64,000 bases of DNA from OCS116 cluster bacterium AG-390-A19 (lineage in GTDB: Bacteria; Pseudomonadota; Alphaproteobacteria; MED-G09), in assembly GCA_003278145.1 (NCBI GenBank), contig QCGV01000001.1, forward strand, positions 75,616 through 139,615, given 5' to 3'. The translations under genes were made by a program, and so were the position numbers. The notes beneath the pieces are model-generated. The model was not told where the DNA came from. It was given only the letters and a program-made list of their open reading frames with translations, and ran no database searches. Positions 44,100 to 53,474 of this stretch are shown here, in pieces (the stretch's first letter is position 1; each line of letters opens with the position of its first letter).

Positions 44100-44512
44100 T
44101 AAACATTTCTAAGTTTTAACCACCAATCTTGAACTTCTGCAGCATGGCTTTCCCCATACTCTTTTGCTAAATCAGAAGCATCTGAAGGTATTTCCTCCAT
44201 TTTTGTAATACCAACAGGTGCAGCATCATCAATAGGGTCAAGCCATTCAAGATCAATACTCTCAATAACACCATCATATTGAGCCCCTGCCTCTTCATGG
44301 TGATCACTTATTTGATGCTTGAGTAAAAAATCTAAGTAGGTTGGATACACTAGAAGAGTGTAATATGAATTCTTCTCTCTTCCTCGATAATATTCATATC
44401 TTATTATACAATCTTCTTTAGCATGCGATTGCTTGTATAATTCCTTGGATAACTCTTCAAATTTTTTTTCTTGTCCATCAACAATTTTGATGTGTGCTAA
44501 TAATGATGACAT
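44096..44512 (-). CDS. Antibiotic-biosynthesis-monooxygenase (ABM) domain protein
   Basis: 138 residues with a ferredoxin-like ABM fold: LLAHIKIVDGQEKKFEELSKELYKQSHAKEDCIIRYEYYRG begins the domain, then a longer C-terminal tail. Members include quinol monooxygenases and small oxidoreductases for reactive aromatic products; others are non-enzymatic. It is separated by 24 bases from the MAPEG gene on the same strand. No special residue lets me choose among functions. Confidence 0.72.
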   Translation of the reverse strand: MSSLLAHIKIVDGQEKKFEELSKELYKQSHAKEDCIIRYEYYRGREKNSYYTLLVYPTYLDFLLKHQISDHHEEAGAQYDGVIESIDLEWLDPIDDAAPVGITKMEEIPSDASDLAKEYGESHAAEVQDWWLKLRNVY

Positions 44513-44536
44513 TTTTACTCCTTATAGATTATAATT

Positions 44537-44965
44537 TTATACTAAATTAATAGCTTCTCTAAATATCATAGTTGCTAAAGCAACCCAGCTTAAAATAAAC
44601 AATGAAAATCTTATCCAGACCAAGTTAAGAGTTGCCTGAAAAATTGAATGTATTATTCGAATTATTACGTAAAACCATGCACAATACAGATGTATTATAT
44701 CTGTATGCTCAAGTCCCCAAATAACAAAACTAATTGCATAAAATATTGTTGGTTGCTCAAATAAATGGTTATAGTTATCAGCTACTCTTTCCACCTTGCT
44801 AGGAAATATACCGCCTATAGAAGATGGATGCGAAAATTTCTGAACATCAATACCATCTTGTTCTAATTTTTTTGCAGCTGGTAAACGAGTTGCATACATC
44901 CATATCATCATAAAAAAGGATAATAAGCACATTACAATTACTGGCTGAAATATAAGATTATTCAT
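44537..44965 (-). CDS. MAPEG-family membrane protein
   Basis: About 142 residues with four hydrophobic helices (near 5-25, 65-85, 90-110, 118-138). The signature VERVADNYNHLFEQPTIFYA and RIIHSIFQATLN match MAPEG (membrane-associated eicosanoid/glutathione metabolism), a family with glutathione transferase activity in some members. I use the ATG at 44965, since GGAGG (44973-44977 region) precedes it by 6 bases and would otherwise lie in the gene. It may conjugate or handle lipophilic electrophiles produced by the oxygenases. Confidence 0.8.
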   Translation of the reverse strand: MNNLIFQPVIVMCLLSFFMMIWMYATRLPAAKKLEQDGIDVQKFSHPSSIGGIFPSKVERVADNYNHLFEQPTIFYAISFVIWGLEHTDIIHLYCAWFYVIIRIIHSIFQATLNLVWIRFSLFILSWVALATMIFREAINLV

Positions 44966-45051
44966 TAGGCCCTCCATTTATAAATATTTGCAACAAACAC
45001 TTCTTTTTGCAATAATTAATTTGATTATAATTTTTTAATTAGGGGGAAAAA

Positions 45052-45522
45052 ATGCCAATTAATGGAATGCATCACGCTGCAATATCAACGCCAAATATTG
45101 AACGCTTAATGAATTTTTATAAAGAAAATTTTAATTGTAAAGACATAGATAGCAGAAGTCAGTGGGATAAGGGTGCTGATGAGATTGATCAAGTTTTAGG
45201 TTTGAAGGGTAGCTCTGCAAAACAAGGTTTTCTTAGTTGCGGAAATGTTATGATTGAATTTTTTGAATATTCATCTCCTGAGCCAAAGGCTATGCAGGAA
45301 AATAGACCTGTTAATAATCATGGCCATACTCATGTTTGTTTTGATGTTACAAATATTGATGAGGTTTATAATGATTTAGTATCCAAAGGAGTAAAGTTTC
45401 ATTGTCCACCAAAAGATTTTGGGTCAGTAAAAGCAACCTATGGTAGAGATATAGATGGAAATGTTTTTGAAATTCAAGAAATTATTGCACCTGATCATCC
45501 AGCAAAAGTTTTTAAAGATTAA
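45052..45522 (+). CDS. VOC-superfamily (glyoxalase/dioxygenase-like) protein
   Basis: 156 residues, two beta-alpha-beta modules. The first begins GMHHAAISTPNIERLMNFYKENF, and the second NHGHTHVCFDVTNIDEVYNDL ends with RDIDGNVFEIQEI. Metal ligands His7-8 and Glu (FEIQEI) are in place. Fits epimerase, lyase or dioxygenase families alike. GGGGG is the ribosome site. It is followed 6 bases later by a SnoaL-like protein. Confidence 0.85.
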   Translation: MPINGMHHAAISTPNIERLMNFYKENFNCKDIDSRSQWDKGADEIDQVLGLKGSSAKQGFLSCGNVMIEFFEYSSPEPKAMQENRPVNNHGHTHVCFDVTNIDEVYNDLVSKGVKFHCPPKDFGSVKATYGRDIDGNVFEIQEIIAPDHPAKVFKD

Positions 45523-45528
45523 TTTGTT

Positions 45529-45918
45529 ATGTCTTTAATAAGTCAAAATGAATTACATTCATTATTACAAAATATTTATTTTGATAATATAGACTCTGTA
45601 AATTCTAAAGGTGCATCTAAGGCTATGCATGAAAATGTAGAATGGATACATACTCAAGTTTGGGAACATGATGGTCATGATGCTTCTAATATTGATATTT
45701 TAAGAGGAAGAAAAAGTGTAGAGGATTTTCTTGAGGGTAGAGTTTATGAAATTCAAAAAGAAGGAATTACACATAGGGTTGATAAAGTTTTAACAGATGG
45801 AAAATCAGGGTCATTTCTTGCAAATGTAGTAGGCAAGGATGGTACCTTGAAACCTTTTTTTGGCTGGGTGGAAATAGAGGATAAAAAAATAATTTTGTAT
45901 AAGGTTATCCCTATATAA
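45529..45918 (+). CDS. SnoaL/NTF2-like protein
   Basis: 129 residues, one cone-shaped alpha+beta barrel (NTF2-like). Segments: SKGASKAMHENVEWIHTQVWEHDGHDASNIDILRGRKSVEDFL, then antiparallel strands (SGSFLANVVGKDGT, PFFGWVEIEDKKIILYKVIP). Some members are isomerases, dehydratases or ring-hydroxylating beta subunits; the position of a His-Asp pair cannot be verified. It converges on the acyl-CoA synthetase with one base between. Confidence 0.7.
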   Translation: MSLISQNELHSLLQNIYFDNIDSVNSKGASKAMHENVEWIHTQVWEHDGHDASNIDILRGRKSVEDFLEGRVYEIQKEGITHRVDKVLTDGKSGSFLANVVGKDGTLKPFFGWVEIEDKKIILYKVIPI

Positions 45919-45919
45919 A

Positions 45920-47506
45920 TTATCCAAATATTTTTTCTCCAAGATCTAAGTTTTTTAATTTGAATTTTTGTACCTTTGTTGACGACATTGGCCATTCATC
46001 TACAAAGACAATATACCTTGGGATTTTAAAGTTTGATATTTGCCCTTTACAAAAGTCTATAAGCTCTTCTTTTGATATTTCTGTGCCAGGTTTTTTCTCT
46101 ATAAAAACTGCTGGTACTTCACCCAAATGATCATCATCAACACCAACAACTTGGCTAATTAATATTTTTTCATGACTATCAAAATATGCTTCAATTTCTA
46201 AAGCTGCAACGTTTTCTCCTCCAACTTTTAACATATCCTTTATTCTTCCATGAAAACGGATGTAACCATCATTTGTTAATGAACCTATATCACCAGTTGA
46301 GAACCAACCATCATCTGATAAGGCATTTTTTGTTGCTTCTTTATCATTTAAGTAACCAGAGAAAACATGTGGTCCTTTAATCTCGATAAGACCTTTCTCT
46401 TCGTTATTCATAACTTCATTGGTTTCAGGATCTAGTATCCTTATTTCCACATCTGGCCAAGGCTTACCACAAGTCGTTAATCTATGTTCAAGAGCGTCAT
46501 CAGGTGAACCAAAAGAAGTTACTCCTCCCACCTCTGTTAAGCCATAGGCCGAAACTTGTGTAGCTTGAGGAACTTTATTTTGAAACGCTCTTAGAGTTTC
46601 AATTGGCGCAACATTGTTAATAATTCTCAATTTACTGAGATTTTCAGGTGTAAAGTCATCATGATTTGACAATGCTACCATCACAGCTGGAAATGCTGGA
46701 AAGGCTATCGATACATCTTTTTCTATTAAAACCTTAATTGCGGCATCTGGATTAAAGTGAATTGTAGAGAGAAAAGTGGACTTTGATATTGAACATCCAA
46801 TAAAAGGTAAAATTGAGGACATATGAAACATTGGGAGAGGATCCCAAAAAACATCTTCATCGTTCATTTTCCATCTATCGACCATGGAATTTGCTACATG
46901 CAAAACATTTCTATGACTTAATGGGCATCCTTTTGGATTTGATGTTGTTCCAGATGTATACATTATGAAAGCAGGATCATCTTCTGATCCAGTTGCTTCT
47001 TCATTCAATGATTCGTCTACAAAGATTGATTCAAATTCTTTAAAGTCTTTAAATCTATTATCTTTAGAACCACCTATTATATAAACATCAGTTAGTTCCT
47101 CAGGTCGACCCTCTGTTGAGTCATAGACAGAACTTATAATTTCTGAAAAATTTGTTACCTCATCTGATTGTGAGCTAGTAAACAAAATTTTGCATTTACT
47201 ATCATGAAGAACATAGTTTAGTTCTTTCGCTTTATATCTTGCATTAATATTTACTGGAACAAAACCTGCATACATTGATGCATACATTAATAATAAATAT
47301 TCGATTGAATTGAATAGTAATATACCAACTCTATCACCTTTATTTAAATTTAATTTCTTTAATTTTTTTGCATATGAGGTAACAAGAATCGAAAATTGAT
47401 TAAAATTTAAACTGACATCATCAACAGTTAAACATTCTTTATTGGCTATTTCTTCAGGAAACTTAACAGCAAAATCAGCAATATTATTTATAATTTCTTT
47501 ATTCAT
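45920..47506 (-). CDS. AMP-forming acyl-CoA synthetase
   Basis: 528 residues. Motifs: IMYTSGTTSNPKGCPLSHRNV (adenylate P-loop), SAYGLTEVGG, DGWFSTGDIGSLTNDGY and the C-terminal lysine area MSSTKVQKFKLKN (SSTKVQK: the expected catalytic Lys is followed by Val-Gln rather than Ile-Leu). It lies head to head with another acyl-CoA synthetase at 47.6 kb. Substrate unknown; related to FadD13/CaiC-like ligases. Confidence 0.92.
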   Translation of the reverse strand: MNKEIINNIADFAVKFPEEIANKECLTVDDVSLNFNQFSILVTSYAKKLKKLNLNKGDRVGILLFNSIEYLLLMYASMYAGFVPVNINARYKAKELNYVLHDSKCKILFTSSQSDEVTNFSEIISSVYDSTEGRPEELTDVYIIGGSKDNRFKDFKEFESIFVDESLNEEATGSEDDPAFIMYTSGTTSNPKGCPLSHRNVLHVANSMVDRWKMNDEDVFWDPLPMFHMSSILPFIGCSISKSTFLSTIHFNPDAAIKVLIEKDVSIAFPAFPAVMVALSNHDDFTPENLSKLRIINNVAPIETLRAFQNKVPQATQVSAYGLTEVGGVTSFGSPDDALEHRLTTCGKPWPDVEIRILDPETNEVMNNEEKGLIEIKGPHVFSGYLNDKEATKNALSDDGWFSTGDIGSLTNDGYIRFHGRIKDMLKVGGENVAALEIEAYFDSHEKILISQVVGVDDDHLGEVPAVFIEKKPGTEISKEELIDFCKGQISNFKIPRYIVFVDEWPMSSTKVQKFKLKNLDLGEKIFG

Positions 47507-47576
47507 TTAAGCTAACACTTTTTTTAATTTATAATTTTATCTAATAAATTCTTATAATTTATAGATTAAACTTTGT

Positions 47577-47606
47577 TTGTTTGCTATTAAAAAGCTAGCT
47601 TATTAT
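47577..47606 (+). promoter_or_regulatory. Candidate sigma-70 promoter of the plus-strand acyl-CoA synthetase
   Basis: TTGTTT (47577-47582) and TATTAT (47601-47606) are 18 bases apart, in the 124-base divergent gap. The -35 match is poor (3 of 6), the -10 good (5 of 6). Confidence 0.3.
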
Positions 47607-47630
47607 TGGTTTAAGGGATAGGAAAAAATT

Positions 47631-49190
47631 ATGATTAATATTGGGTTGATTACTGCTAAACAGGCTAAGTTAAGACCAAATGCTTGGGCTGTTTACGATC
47701 AATCCTCAAAAAAAAGGATCACTTTTCTAGAACTTGATGAACTAGTAAAAAAAATCGCCAATGGCCTTATGGATCTTGGTTTAGAAAAAGGAGATAGAGT
47801 CTCCATACTTTCACAAAATACTATAGAATTTTTAGCACTTTTTTTTGCATGTGGAAGAGTAGGTTTAGTTGCGCATGCCTTAAATTGGAGATTGGGCTCA
47901 GATGAGTTGTTGCAAATTATAGAAAATGGCCAACCTAAAGTTATTATTACACAGGGGCAATTTTCAGAAACTACAAGAGATCTTCAAAGAAAAATAAATT
48001 TTATCGATCATTGGCTTGAATATGGTTCTGATAGTAATTCTTCTTTTGATGAATTAATTGCTAAGGCATCATCCAATGAACCAATTGTACCTTCGAGTAT
48101 TGGAGATGAAGATCCTTTCTTTATTTTATATACTGGTGGAACAACCGGTATATCAAAGGGCGCTCTTCATACGCATAGGTCGGCATATTTTGGTATGTTA
48201 AATCAAACTGTAGCAGAGAGGATAGTTCCATCCGATGTTTATATGCTTACTGGTCAAATGTTTCATATACCTGTTTTGCTTGCAATGAATTACACCTCTC
48301 ATGGATGTCCAATAGTTTTGATGAATTTTGATGCCGAACTCGCTCTAAACTTAATTCAAGAGGAAAAGGTGTCGGGATTTCTTGGTATTACTACAATGCT
48401 AAATTGGATGTTAGCAGTAGAAGGTTTTGATAATTATGATTTATCTAGTTTGCGATGCGTTCAATATGGAGGCGGCCCAATGCCTACCAGAGTAATAGAA
48501 GAAGTACTTCAAAAATTACCTGGAGGAATTATTCAGGGTTACGGTCAAACTGAGGGAACCACTATGACGTTTTTGTCTCAAGAAGACCATGTTAATGCTA
48601 TTAACGGTATTAACCCAGAAAGGTTAAAATCTTGTGGAAGAGCAGGTTATGTAACTTCGGTTCTGGTTGTTGATCCTGACGGTAAACCTGTTCCAAATGA
48701 TAACAAAACTCCTGGTGAAATTATCGTTAAATCTGATGCAAATATGTTGGGATATTATCGTCAAAAAGATTTAACAGATAAGTGTATTAAAGATGGTTGG
48801 ATGTGGACGGGTGATATTGCTACATGGGATGAGGAAGAATATATCTTTATTAAAGATAGGGCTAAAGATATGATCATTTCAGGCGGTGAAAATATATACT
48901 CCGTTCAAGTAGAGGAGGCTGTTTCCAAGCATGAAGCTGTTCTTGAAAGTGCAGTTTTTGGGATACCTGATGATGAATGGGGTGAGTCCGTCATGGCTTA
49001 TGTAGTTTTAAAACCAGGCATGAACGCGACTGAAAAAGATATTATTGATACAGCAAAAGAAAATCTTGCCTCATACCAAAAGCCTAGGGCTGTAAAATTT
49101 ATAGATGCTCTTCCAAAGGCTCCTACAGGAAAAATTTTAAAAAGAGAGCTTAGAGATCCTTATTGGGAAGACCAAGAGAATAAAATATAA
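47631..49190 (+). CDS. AMP-forming acyl-CoA synthetase
   Basis: 519 residues. Motifs: FILYTGGTTGISKGALHTH (P-loop with Gly in place of the first Ser), GYGQTEGTTM, GWMWTGDIATWDEEEY, and a canonical PKAPTGKILKRELRD lysine. The ribosome site AGGGATAGG precedes the ATG. It is divergent from the ligase at 45.9 kb and unlike it in the C-terminal lysine region; the two probably activate different acids. It is followed by the convergent E2 gene of a 2-oxoacid dehydrogenase complex. Confidence 0.92.
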   Translation: MINIGLITAKQAKLRPNAWAVYDQSSKKRITFLELDELVKKIANGLMDLGLEKGDRVSILSQNTIEFLALFFACGRVGLVAHALNWRLGSDELLQIIENGQPKVIITQGQFSETTRDLQRKINFIDHWLEYGSDSNSSFDELIAKASSNEPIVPSSIGDEDPFFILYTGGTTGISKGALHTHRSAYFGMLNQTVAERIVPSDVYMLTGQMFHIPVLLAMNYTSHGCPIVLMNFDAELALNLIQEEKVSGFLGITTMLNWMLAVEGFDNYDLSSLRCVQYGGGPMPTRVIEEVLQKLPGGIIQGYGQTEGTTMTFLSQEDHVNAINGINPERLKSCGRAGYVTSVLVVDPDGKPVPNDNKTPGEIIVKSDANMLGYYRQKDLTDKCIKDGWMWTGDIATWDEEEYIFIKDRAKDMIISGGENIYSVQVEEAVSKHEAVLESAVFGIPDDEWGESVMAYVVLKPGMNATEKDIIDTAKENLASYQKPRAVKFIDALPKAPTGKILKRELRDPYWEDQENKI

Positions 49191-49204
49191 TTTTGATCTA
49201 AATA

Positions 49205-50479
49205 TTATATACCTTCAGCTGCTTTAACAATCTCTGATAATGTTTGTAAGAAACGAGCTCCAACAGCACCGTCAATCGCTCTATGGTCGCATGACATAGT
49301 TACAGAAATTATTTTACTAAATACTGCTTTTCCATCATTTTCATCAACTTTGGTTTGCAAACCACCAACAGCAAGAATTGCACATTGAGGAGGATTAATT
49401 ACAGCTGTAAAATCTTTAATTCCTAGCATTCCCAAATTAGATATTGAGAATGTACCACCTTGATAATCCGATGGCATTAATTTGTTACTATGAGCAAGAT
49501 CAGATAATCTTTTCATTTCTGAAGAAATTTCTTGTACTGATAAATTTCCAGCATTTTTTATAATTGGAGTAATTAAACCAGCTTCTGTTGCAACTGCAAC
49601 AGATATATCTGCATTTTCAAATTGTAGAATTGCACTATCAGTCCAATTAATATTAATTTCTGGATGTTTTTTTAGAGCTGTAGCAACACATTTTATGATT
49701 AAATCATTCACTGAAATTTTTTCAGAATTATCTGCATTAAGTGAAGCTCTTTTATCCATTAAAGTATCAACCTCTAAGTCTACGTTTAGATAGAAATGAG
49801 GAGCTGTATTTTTTGAGCTAACCAACCTTTCAGCAATGACTTTTCTCATAGAGGTGTGCTCTATAGATTTTGAAGGATTGTCAGATTGACTTGCATCGGA
49901 TGAATCTTCCCCTTTATAAGCAGCAAGCTTTGCTGGATCAGCGGCTTGTTCCACATCTTGTACTGATATTCTACCTCTTCTACCTGAAGGAGTAATTGAG
50001 GAAACATCAACATCAAGTTCAAGAGCTACTTCCCAAGCTTTTGGAGAAATATTAACATCTTCCGGTGGAGATGAAGGTAATTCATTATTAGCAGATGAAG
50101 ATGTATTATTGCTTGCCTTTGCAGTAGGTGCTGGAGATGCTGGTTCGGATGAACTTGCGCTTTCTGGTTTAAAAGATGTGTCAGGAGCAACGTATGAATT
50201 TATGAATTCATCAATTTCTTCATCACTTGCATCGTCTGTAGCAAAGATCCCTAAAAGAGCACCAACAGCATAAGTTCCATCAGCTTCAACAACCTTTTTA
50301 CGAAGGGTGCTATCAATTTCTGCCTCGACTTCATTTGAAATTTTGTCAGTTTCAATAACAACTAGAGGATCACCCTTTGAAAAAGTTGTTCCTTCTTCAA
50401 TTAACCATTCAGTTAATTTACCTTCGTCCATCTCAATGCCCCACTTGGGCATAATAAGAGGTTCAATCTTTTTACTCAT
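49205..50479 (-). CDS. 2-oxoacid dehydrogenase E2 (dihydrolipoamide acyltransferase)
   Basis: 424 residues, core of a 2-oxoacid dehydrogenase multienzyme complex. One lipoyl domain with the lipoylated lysine at residue 46 in IETDKISNEVEAE; an Ala/Ser/Pro-rich linker (about 100-140); the E1/E3-binding domain with SPKAWEVALELDVDVSSITPSGRRGRIS (core ITPSGRRGRIS); and the acyltransferase domain with the active-site motif SCDHRAIDGAVGARFL near the end. It ends the operon whose E1 beta start is 9 bases upstream. No E3 is in the window. The acyl group (acetyl or branched) cannot be determined. Confidence 0.93.
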   Translation of the reverse strand: MSKKIEPLIMPKWGIEMDEGKLTEWLIEEGTTFSKGDPLVVIETDKISNEVEAEIDSTLRKKVVEADGTYAVGALLGIFATDDASDEEIDEFINSYVAPDTSFKPESASSSEPASPAPTAKASNNTSSSANNELPSSPPEDVNISPKAWEVALELDVDVSSITPSGRRGRISVQDVEQAADPAKLAAYKGEDSSDASQSDNPSKSIEHTSMRKVIAERLVSSKNTAPHFYLNVDLEVDTLMDKRASLNADNSEKISVNDLIIKCVATALKKHPEININWTDSAILQFENADISVAVATEAGLITPIIKNAGNLSVQEISSEMKRLSDLAHSNKLMPSDYQGGTFSISNLGMLGIKDFTAVINPPQCAILAVGGLQTKVDENDGKAVFSKIISVTMSCDHRAIDGAVGARFLQTLSEIVKAAEGI

Positions 50480-50488
50480 TTTAAATTC

Positions 50489-51499
50489 CTAACTAAAGTT
50501 AACTGTTTGCTCAATCACTGTTTTAATTTTTACAGGTGAAGGAAGAAAAGCTGCCTCAAGTTCTTTTGCAAAAGGCACTGGTGAATGAGGTCCAGTAACA
50601 GTTTTAATTGGAGCCTTGAGTGAGGAAAATACTTCACTTGCTGCCAAAGCCGCTATATCAGCAGCAAAAGAACATCTTGGAGGAGTTTCATCAACAACAA
50701 TTAATCTACCAGTTTTTTCAACACTATCTAAAATAGCATCTTCATCAAGCGGACTTGTTGTTCTAGGATCAATAATATCACAACTTATTCCATCTGCAGA
50801 AAGAGCATTTGCAGCATCTTCACAGAAGGATACCATCCTACCAGTAGCGACAAGAGTACAGTCATTACCTTCTGATACGATTCTAGCTTTTCCAAATGGA
50901 ACTAAATAATCACCCTCTGGAACTTCCCCTTGAAGACCATATAAAGTTTTATGTTCAAAGAAAATAACTGGGTCATCATCTCTAATTGCAGTTGTTAACA
51001 GTCCTTTTGCATCTGCAGCTGTCGAAGGCATTGCTACTTTAAGACCTGGAATTGCAGTAACCATTGGATGAGGTGATTGACTGTGTTGAGATGCTGCCTG
51101 CATGCCTGCACCATAGGAAGTTCTTAAAACCATTGGACAGGTTGCTTTACCACCAAACATATACCTAAATTTTGCAGCTTGATTCATTAATTGATCCATA
51201 CAAAGACCCATAAAATCTGCGAACATAATCTCTGCAACCGGTCTTTTTCCCGCTAGAGCAGCACCAGCAGCTGTACCGGCGATACCTGCTTCTGAAATTG
51301 GCATATCAATAACTCTTTCAGCACCAAATTTTCCAAATAATCCGCCAGTGACACCAAAAACACCACCAATAGCCTCAGGTCCACCAGGACTTCCAGTACC
51401 ACCAACAACATCTTCGCCCATGACAATTACATTCTCATCATTAGCCATTTCTTGATGAAGTGTTTCTGTTAAAGCCTCTCTATAACTCATTTTAGCCAT
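50489..51499 (-). CDS. 2-oxoacid/acetoin dehydrogenase E1 component, beta subunit
   Basis: 336 residues, ThDP-dependent E1 beta. Motifs: VIDMPISEAGIAGTAAGAALAG, AEIMFADFMGLCMDQL, GAGMQAASQHSQSPHPMVTAIPGLKVAMPST and the HSPVPFAKELEAAFLPS tail. It lies between its alpha subunit (12 bases away) and E2, with AGGAGAATT as ribosome site. It is a close paralogue of the copy at 34.5 kb but carries a Gly-rich insert (VGGTGSPGGPEAIGG). Confidence 0.93.
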   Translation of the reverse strand: MAKMSYREALTETLHQEMANDENVIVMGEDVVGGTGSPGGPEAIGGVFGVTGGLFGKFGAERVIDMPISEAGIAGTAAGAALAGKRPVAEIMFADFMGLCMDQLMNQAAKFRYMFGGKATCPMVLRTSYGAGMQAASQHSQSPHPMVTAIPGLKVAMPSTAADAKGLLTTAIRDDDPVIFFEHKTLYGLQGEVPEGDYLVPFGKARIVSEGNDCTLVATGRMVSFCEDAANALSADGISCDIIDPRTTSPLDEDAILDSVEKTGRLIVVDETPPRCSFAADIAALAASEVFSSLKAPIKTVTGPHSPVPFAKELEAAFLPSPVKIKTVIEQTVNFS

Positions 51500-51511
51500 A
51501 ATTAATTCTCC

Positions 51512-52480
51512 TTAGTATGAGACGTAAACGTCTGTAGTAACTTCTTCTGGTGATGGGACAGGTGCAGCAGCAGCTTCTTCTGCAGACGTCTCAATCAAAC
51601 TAATAACTTCATTATCAATTTTATCTAAATCCTCATCACTTAAAAGACCTGCCTCTGTAACTTTTGAACGGAAAATTTTAACACAGTCATTATTTTCCCT
51701 ATCATTTTTTACTTCATCTGGGCCTCTATAATTTTGTGGATCACCTTCAAAGTGGCCATAAAATCTAGTGGTCTCAAATTCAACAGCACAAGGACCGTTA
51801 CCTTCTCTACATCTTGCTATTAATTCTTTCATAACCTCATGAACTTCAAAGAAATCGAATCCATTTGCTTTAACAGTATGAATTCCAAAACCTTCAACAC
51901 GACTTGCAATACTTTCTGATGCAATAACATATGAGGCCCCTGTATGTTCTGAATATCGATTATTTTCATAAACATAAATACTAGGAAGGTTCAAAATTGC
52001 AGCAATATTCATTGATTCAAAAACTGGTCCTTGATTACAAGACCCATCCCCACCAAAAGACAATGCTACTCCTCCATTACCATCAAGTTTTGCAGCTAAA
52101 GCTGCTCCAGTTGCAAGAGGAGGTCCTCCACCAACAATTCCATTAGCACCAAGCATACCAACGTCCATATCAGCAACATGCATGGAACCACCTTTACCTT
52201 TACATAGACCATCCGCACGACCATAAAGTTCTTTCATCATGCCTTTTACATCACAACCTTTTGCTATGCAGTGACCATGACCTCTGTGGGTTGATGTAAT
52301 ATAGTCAGTGTCTCTTAAATTTTCGCAAACACCTACCGCAACAGCTTCTTGACCACCATATAAATGAGTAAAGCCACCTATAGTACCTTTGGCTATTTCT
52401 CTATGAAGATGATCTTCAAATTCTCTGATTGTTTTCATTTGACGGTAAGCTTGTTCGAGTTCTTCTCTTGCTAATTGCAT
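51512..52480 (-). CDS. 2-oxoacid/acetoin dehydrogenase E1 component, alpha subunit
   Basis: 322 residues. The ThDP motif starts at GGDGSCNQG and ends YENN; GKGGSMHVADMDVGMLGANGIVGGG is the AcoA-type active-site loop. It opens a three-gene minus-strand operon (E1 alpha, E1 beta, E2). AAGGGGAC precedes the ATG. Paralogue of the gene at 33.5 kb, with the same N-terminal layout (AYRQMKTIREFEDHLHREIAKGT versus AYTRMKKIRVFEETMRDEFAKGT, compared by eye). Confidence 0.93.
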   Translation of the reverse strand: MQLAREELEQAYRQMKTIREFEDHLHREIAKGTIGGFTHLYGGQEAVAVGVCENLRDTDYITSTHRGHGHCIAKGCDVKGMMKELYGRADGLCKGKGGSMHVADMDVGMLGANGIVGGGPPLATGAALAAKLDGNGGVALSFGGDGSCNQGPVFESMNIAAILNLPSIYVYENNRYSEHTGASYVIASESIASRVEGFGIHTVKANGFDFFEVHEVMKELIARCREGNGPCAVEFETTRFYGHFEGDPQNYRGPDEVKNDRENNDCVKIFRSKVTEAGLLSDEDLDKIDNEVISLIETSAEEAAAAPVPSPEEVTTDVYVSY

Positions 52481-52598
52481 TTATAGTCCCCTTTTTTAAA
52501 ATCTTAATTTGAGTTATGGATTTAAATGTTTTTTTCTCTTACTTTCAATCAAAAAATTAAAATTTTAAAAAATAAATATAGATTTTAATTTTTTTTAA

Positions 52599-53474
52599 TT
52601 ATTTTTGAATTTTTTTTAATTCTTTTGTCTCTTTTGTTACCCAGTCAATAGATCTTTTTAATAGAAGTCTGACGTTTTTATTTTCATAAGATTTAACGCC
52701 ATCTCCAAACTGTAGGTATGTTATTGCACTTTTTCTATAATATTTTGTCCATCCAACTATATTACTTCCATCAGGATGTTCCCAGCCTTCATTAGAGTTC
52801 ATTTCTCCATTTAAAGCATTTGTTGCAGAATAAAAATTATCTCTAATAAAATTATAATCACTTTTCAGTATAGGATTAATATCTTCCTCAAAAACATGAG
52901 AGAGATATAACTCATCTTCGATTTGAAAATCATTTATTCCTTTTGTAATTGGATGATCTCTAACTGAAGAAACTTTATAATTAACAAAATGACGGTACCC
53001 AGAATCTGATGATTTTTTTCCTCTTATATCTGCAGATTTATATAAAAATTTTCCACCTATGATATTACTGTATTCATCCCAAAGAGGCCAACCAGCTATT
53101 GAGTGATGAAGAAAAACACAACCCATACCTTCTTCTAATCTCTCTAAAAAATCATTTTTATATTCTTCTGGAGGATTTATAAAAAATTTTGAGTCATTGT
53201 TTATTTCTTCAAAATTAAGTCCGGGCATATCATAAAATAAGACTGCATCAAATTTTTTTAAATTATCTTTTTTAAAAAAACTTTGTGCTGCTGGGTGTTC
53301 GATATGACTCCAATCACACCCTAGTGCATCAACCATGCTAAAAAAATTATCCCTTTCAAAAGGGTGTCCTCTCGTAACAACTAAAAGATTTTTATTTTCA
53401 TCTTTGAAAAATGTTTGATTACCAGGTTTTCTTCCTTCCTCAAGTTCTTTTTCAATATCTAATGGTTCGGACAT
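52599..53474 (-). CDS. ThuA-like protein (trehalose-utilisation domain)
   Basis: 291 residues, glutamine-amidotransferase-like fold. Seen: LLVVTRGHPFERDNFFSMVDAL, FDAVLFYDMPGL, GCVFLHHSIAGWPLWDEYSNIIGGKF and HPITKGINDFQIEDELYLSHV. ThuA of Rhizobium takes part in trehalose/maltitol oxidation, and ThuA-like domains are common with sugar dehydrogenases. It overlaps the zinc alcohol dehydrogenase by 16 bases at its 5' end, so coupled. A shorter ThuA is at 57.9 kb. No catalytic role proven for this family member. Confidence 0.85.
   Translation of the reverse strand: MSEPLDIEKELEEGRKPGNQTFFKDENKNLLVVTRGHPFERDNFFSMVDALGCDWSHIEHPAAQSFFKKDNLKKFDAVLFYDMPGLNFEEINNDSKFFINPPEEYKNDFLERLEEGMGCVFLHHSIAGWPLWDEYSNIIGGKFLYKSADIRGKKSSDSGYRHFVNYKVSSVRDHPITKGINDFQIEDELYLSHVFEEDINPILKSDYNFIRDNFYSATNALNGEMNSNEGWEHPDGSNIVGWTKYYRKSAITYLQFGDGVKSYENKNVRLLLKRSIDWVTKETKELKKIQK

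Noticed and set aside
46610-46618. AACATTGTT core, same as the putative TetR operator
   Set aside because: It lies inside the coding region of an acyl-CoA synthetase and lacks the AT arms, so probably chance.
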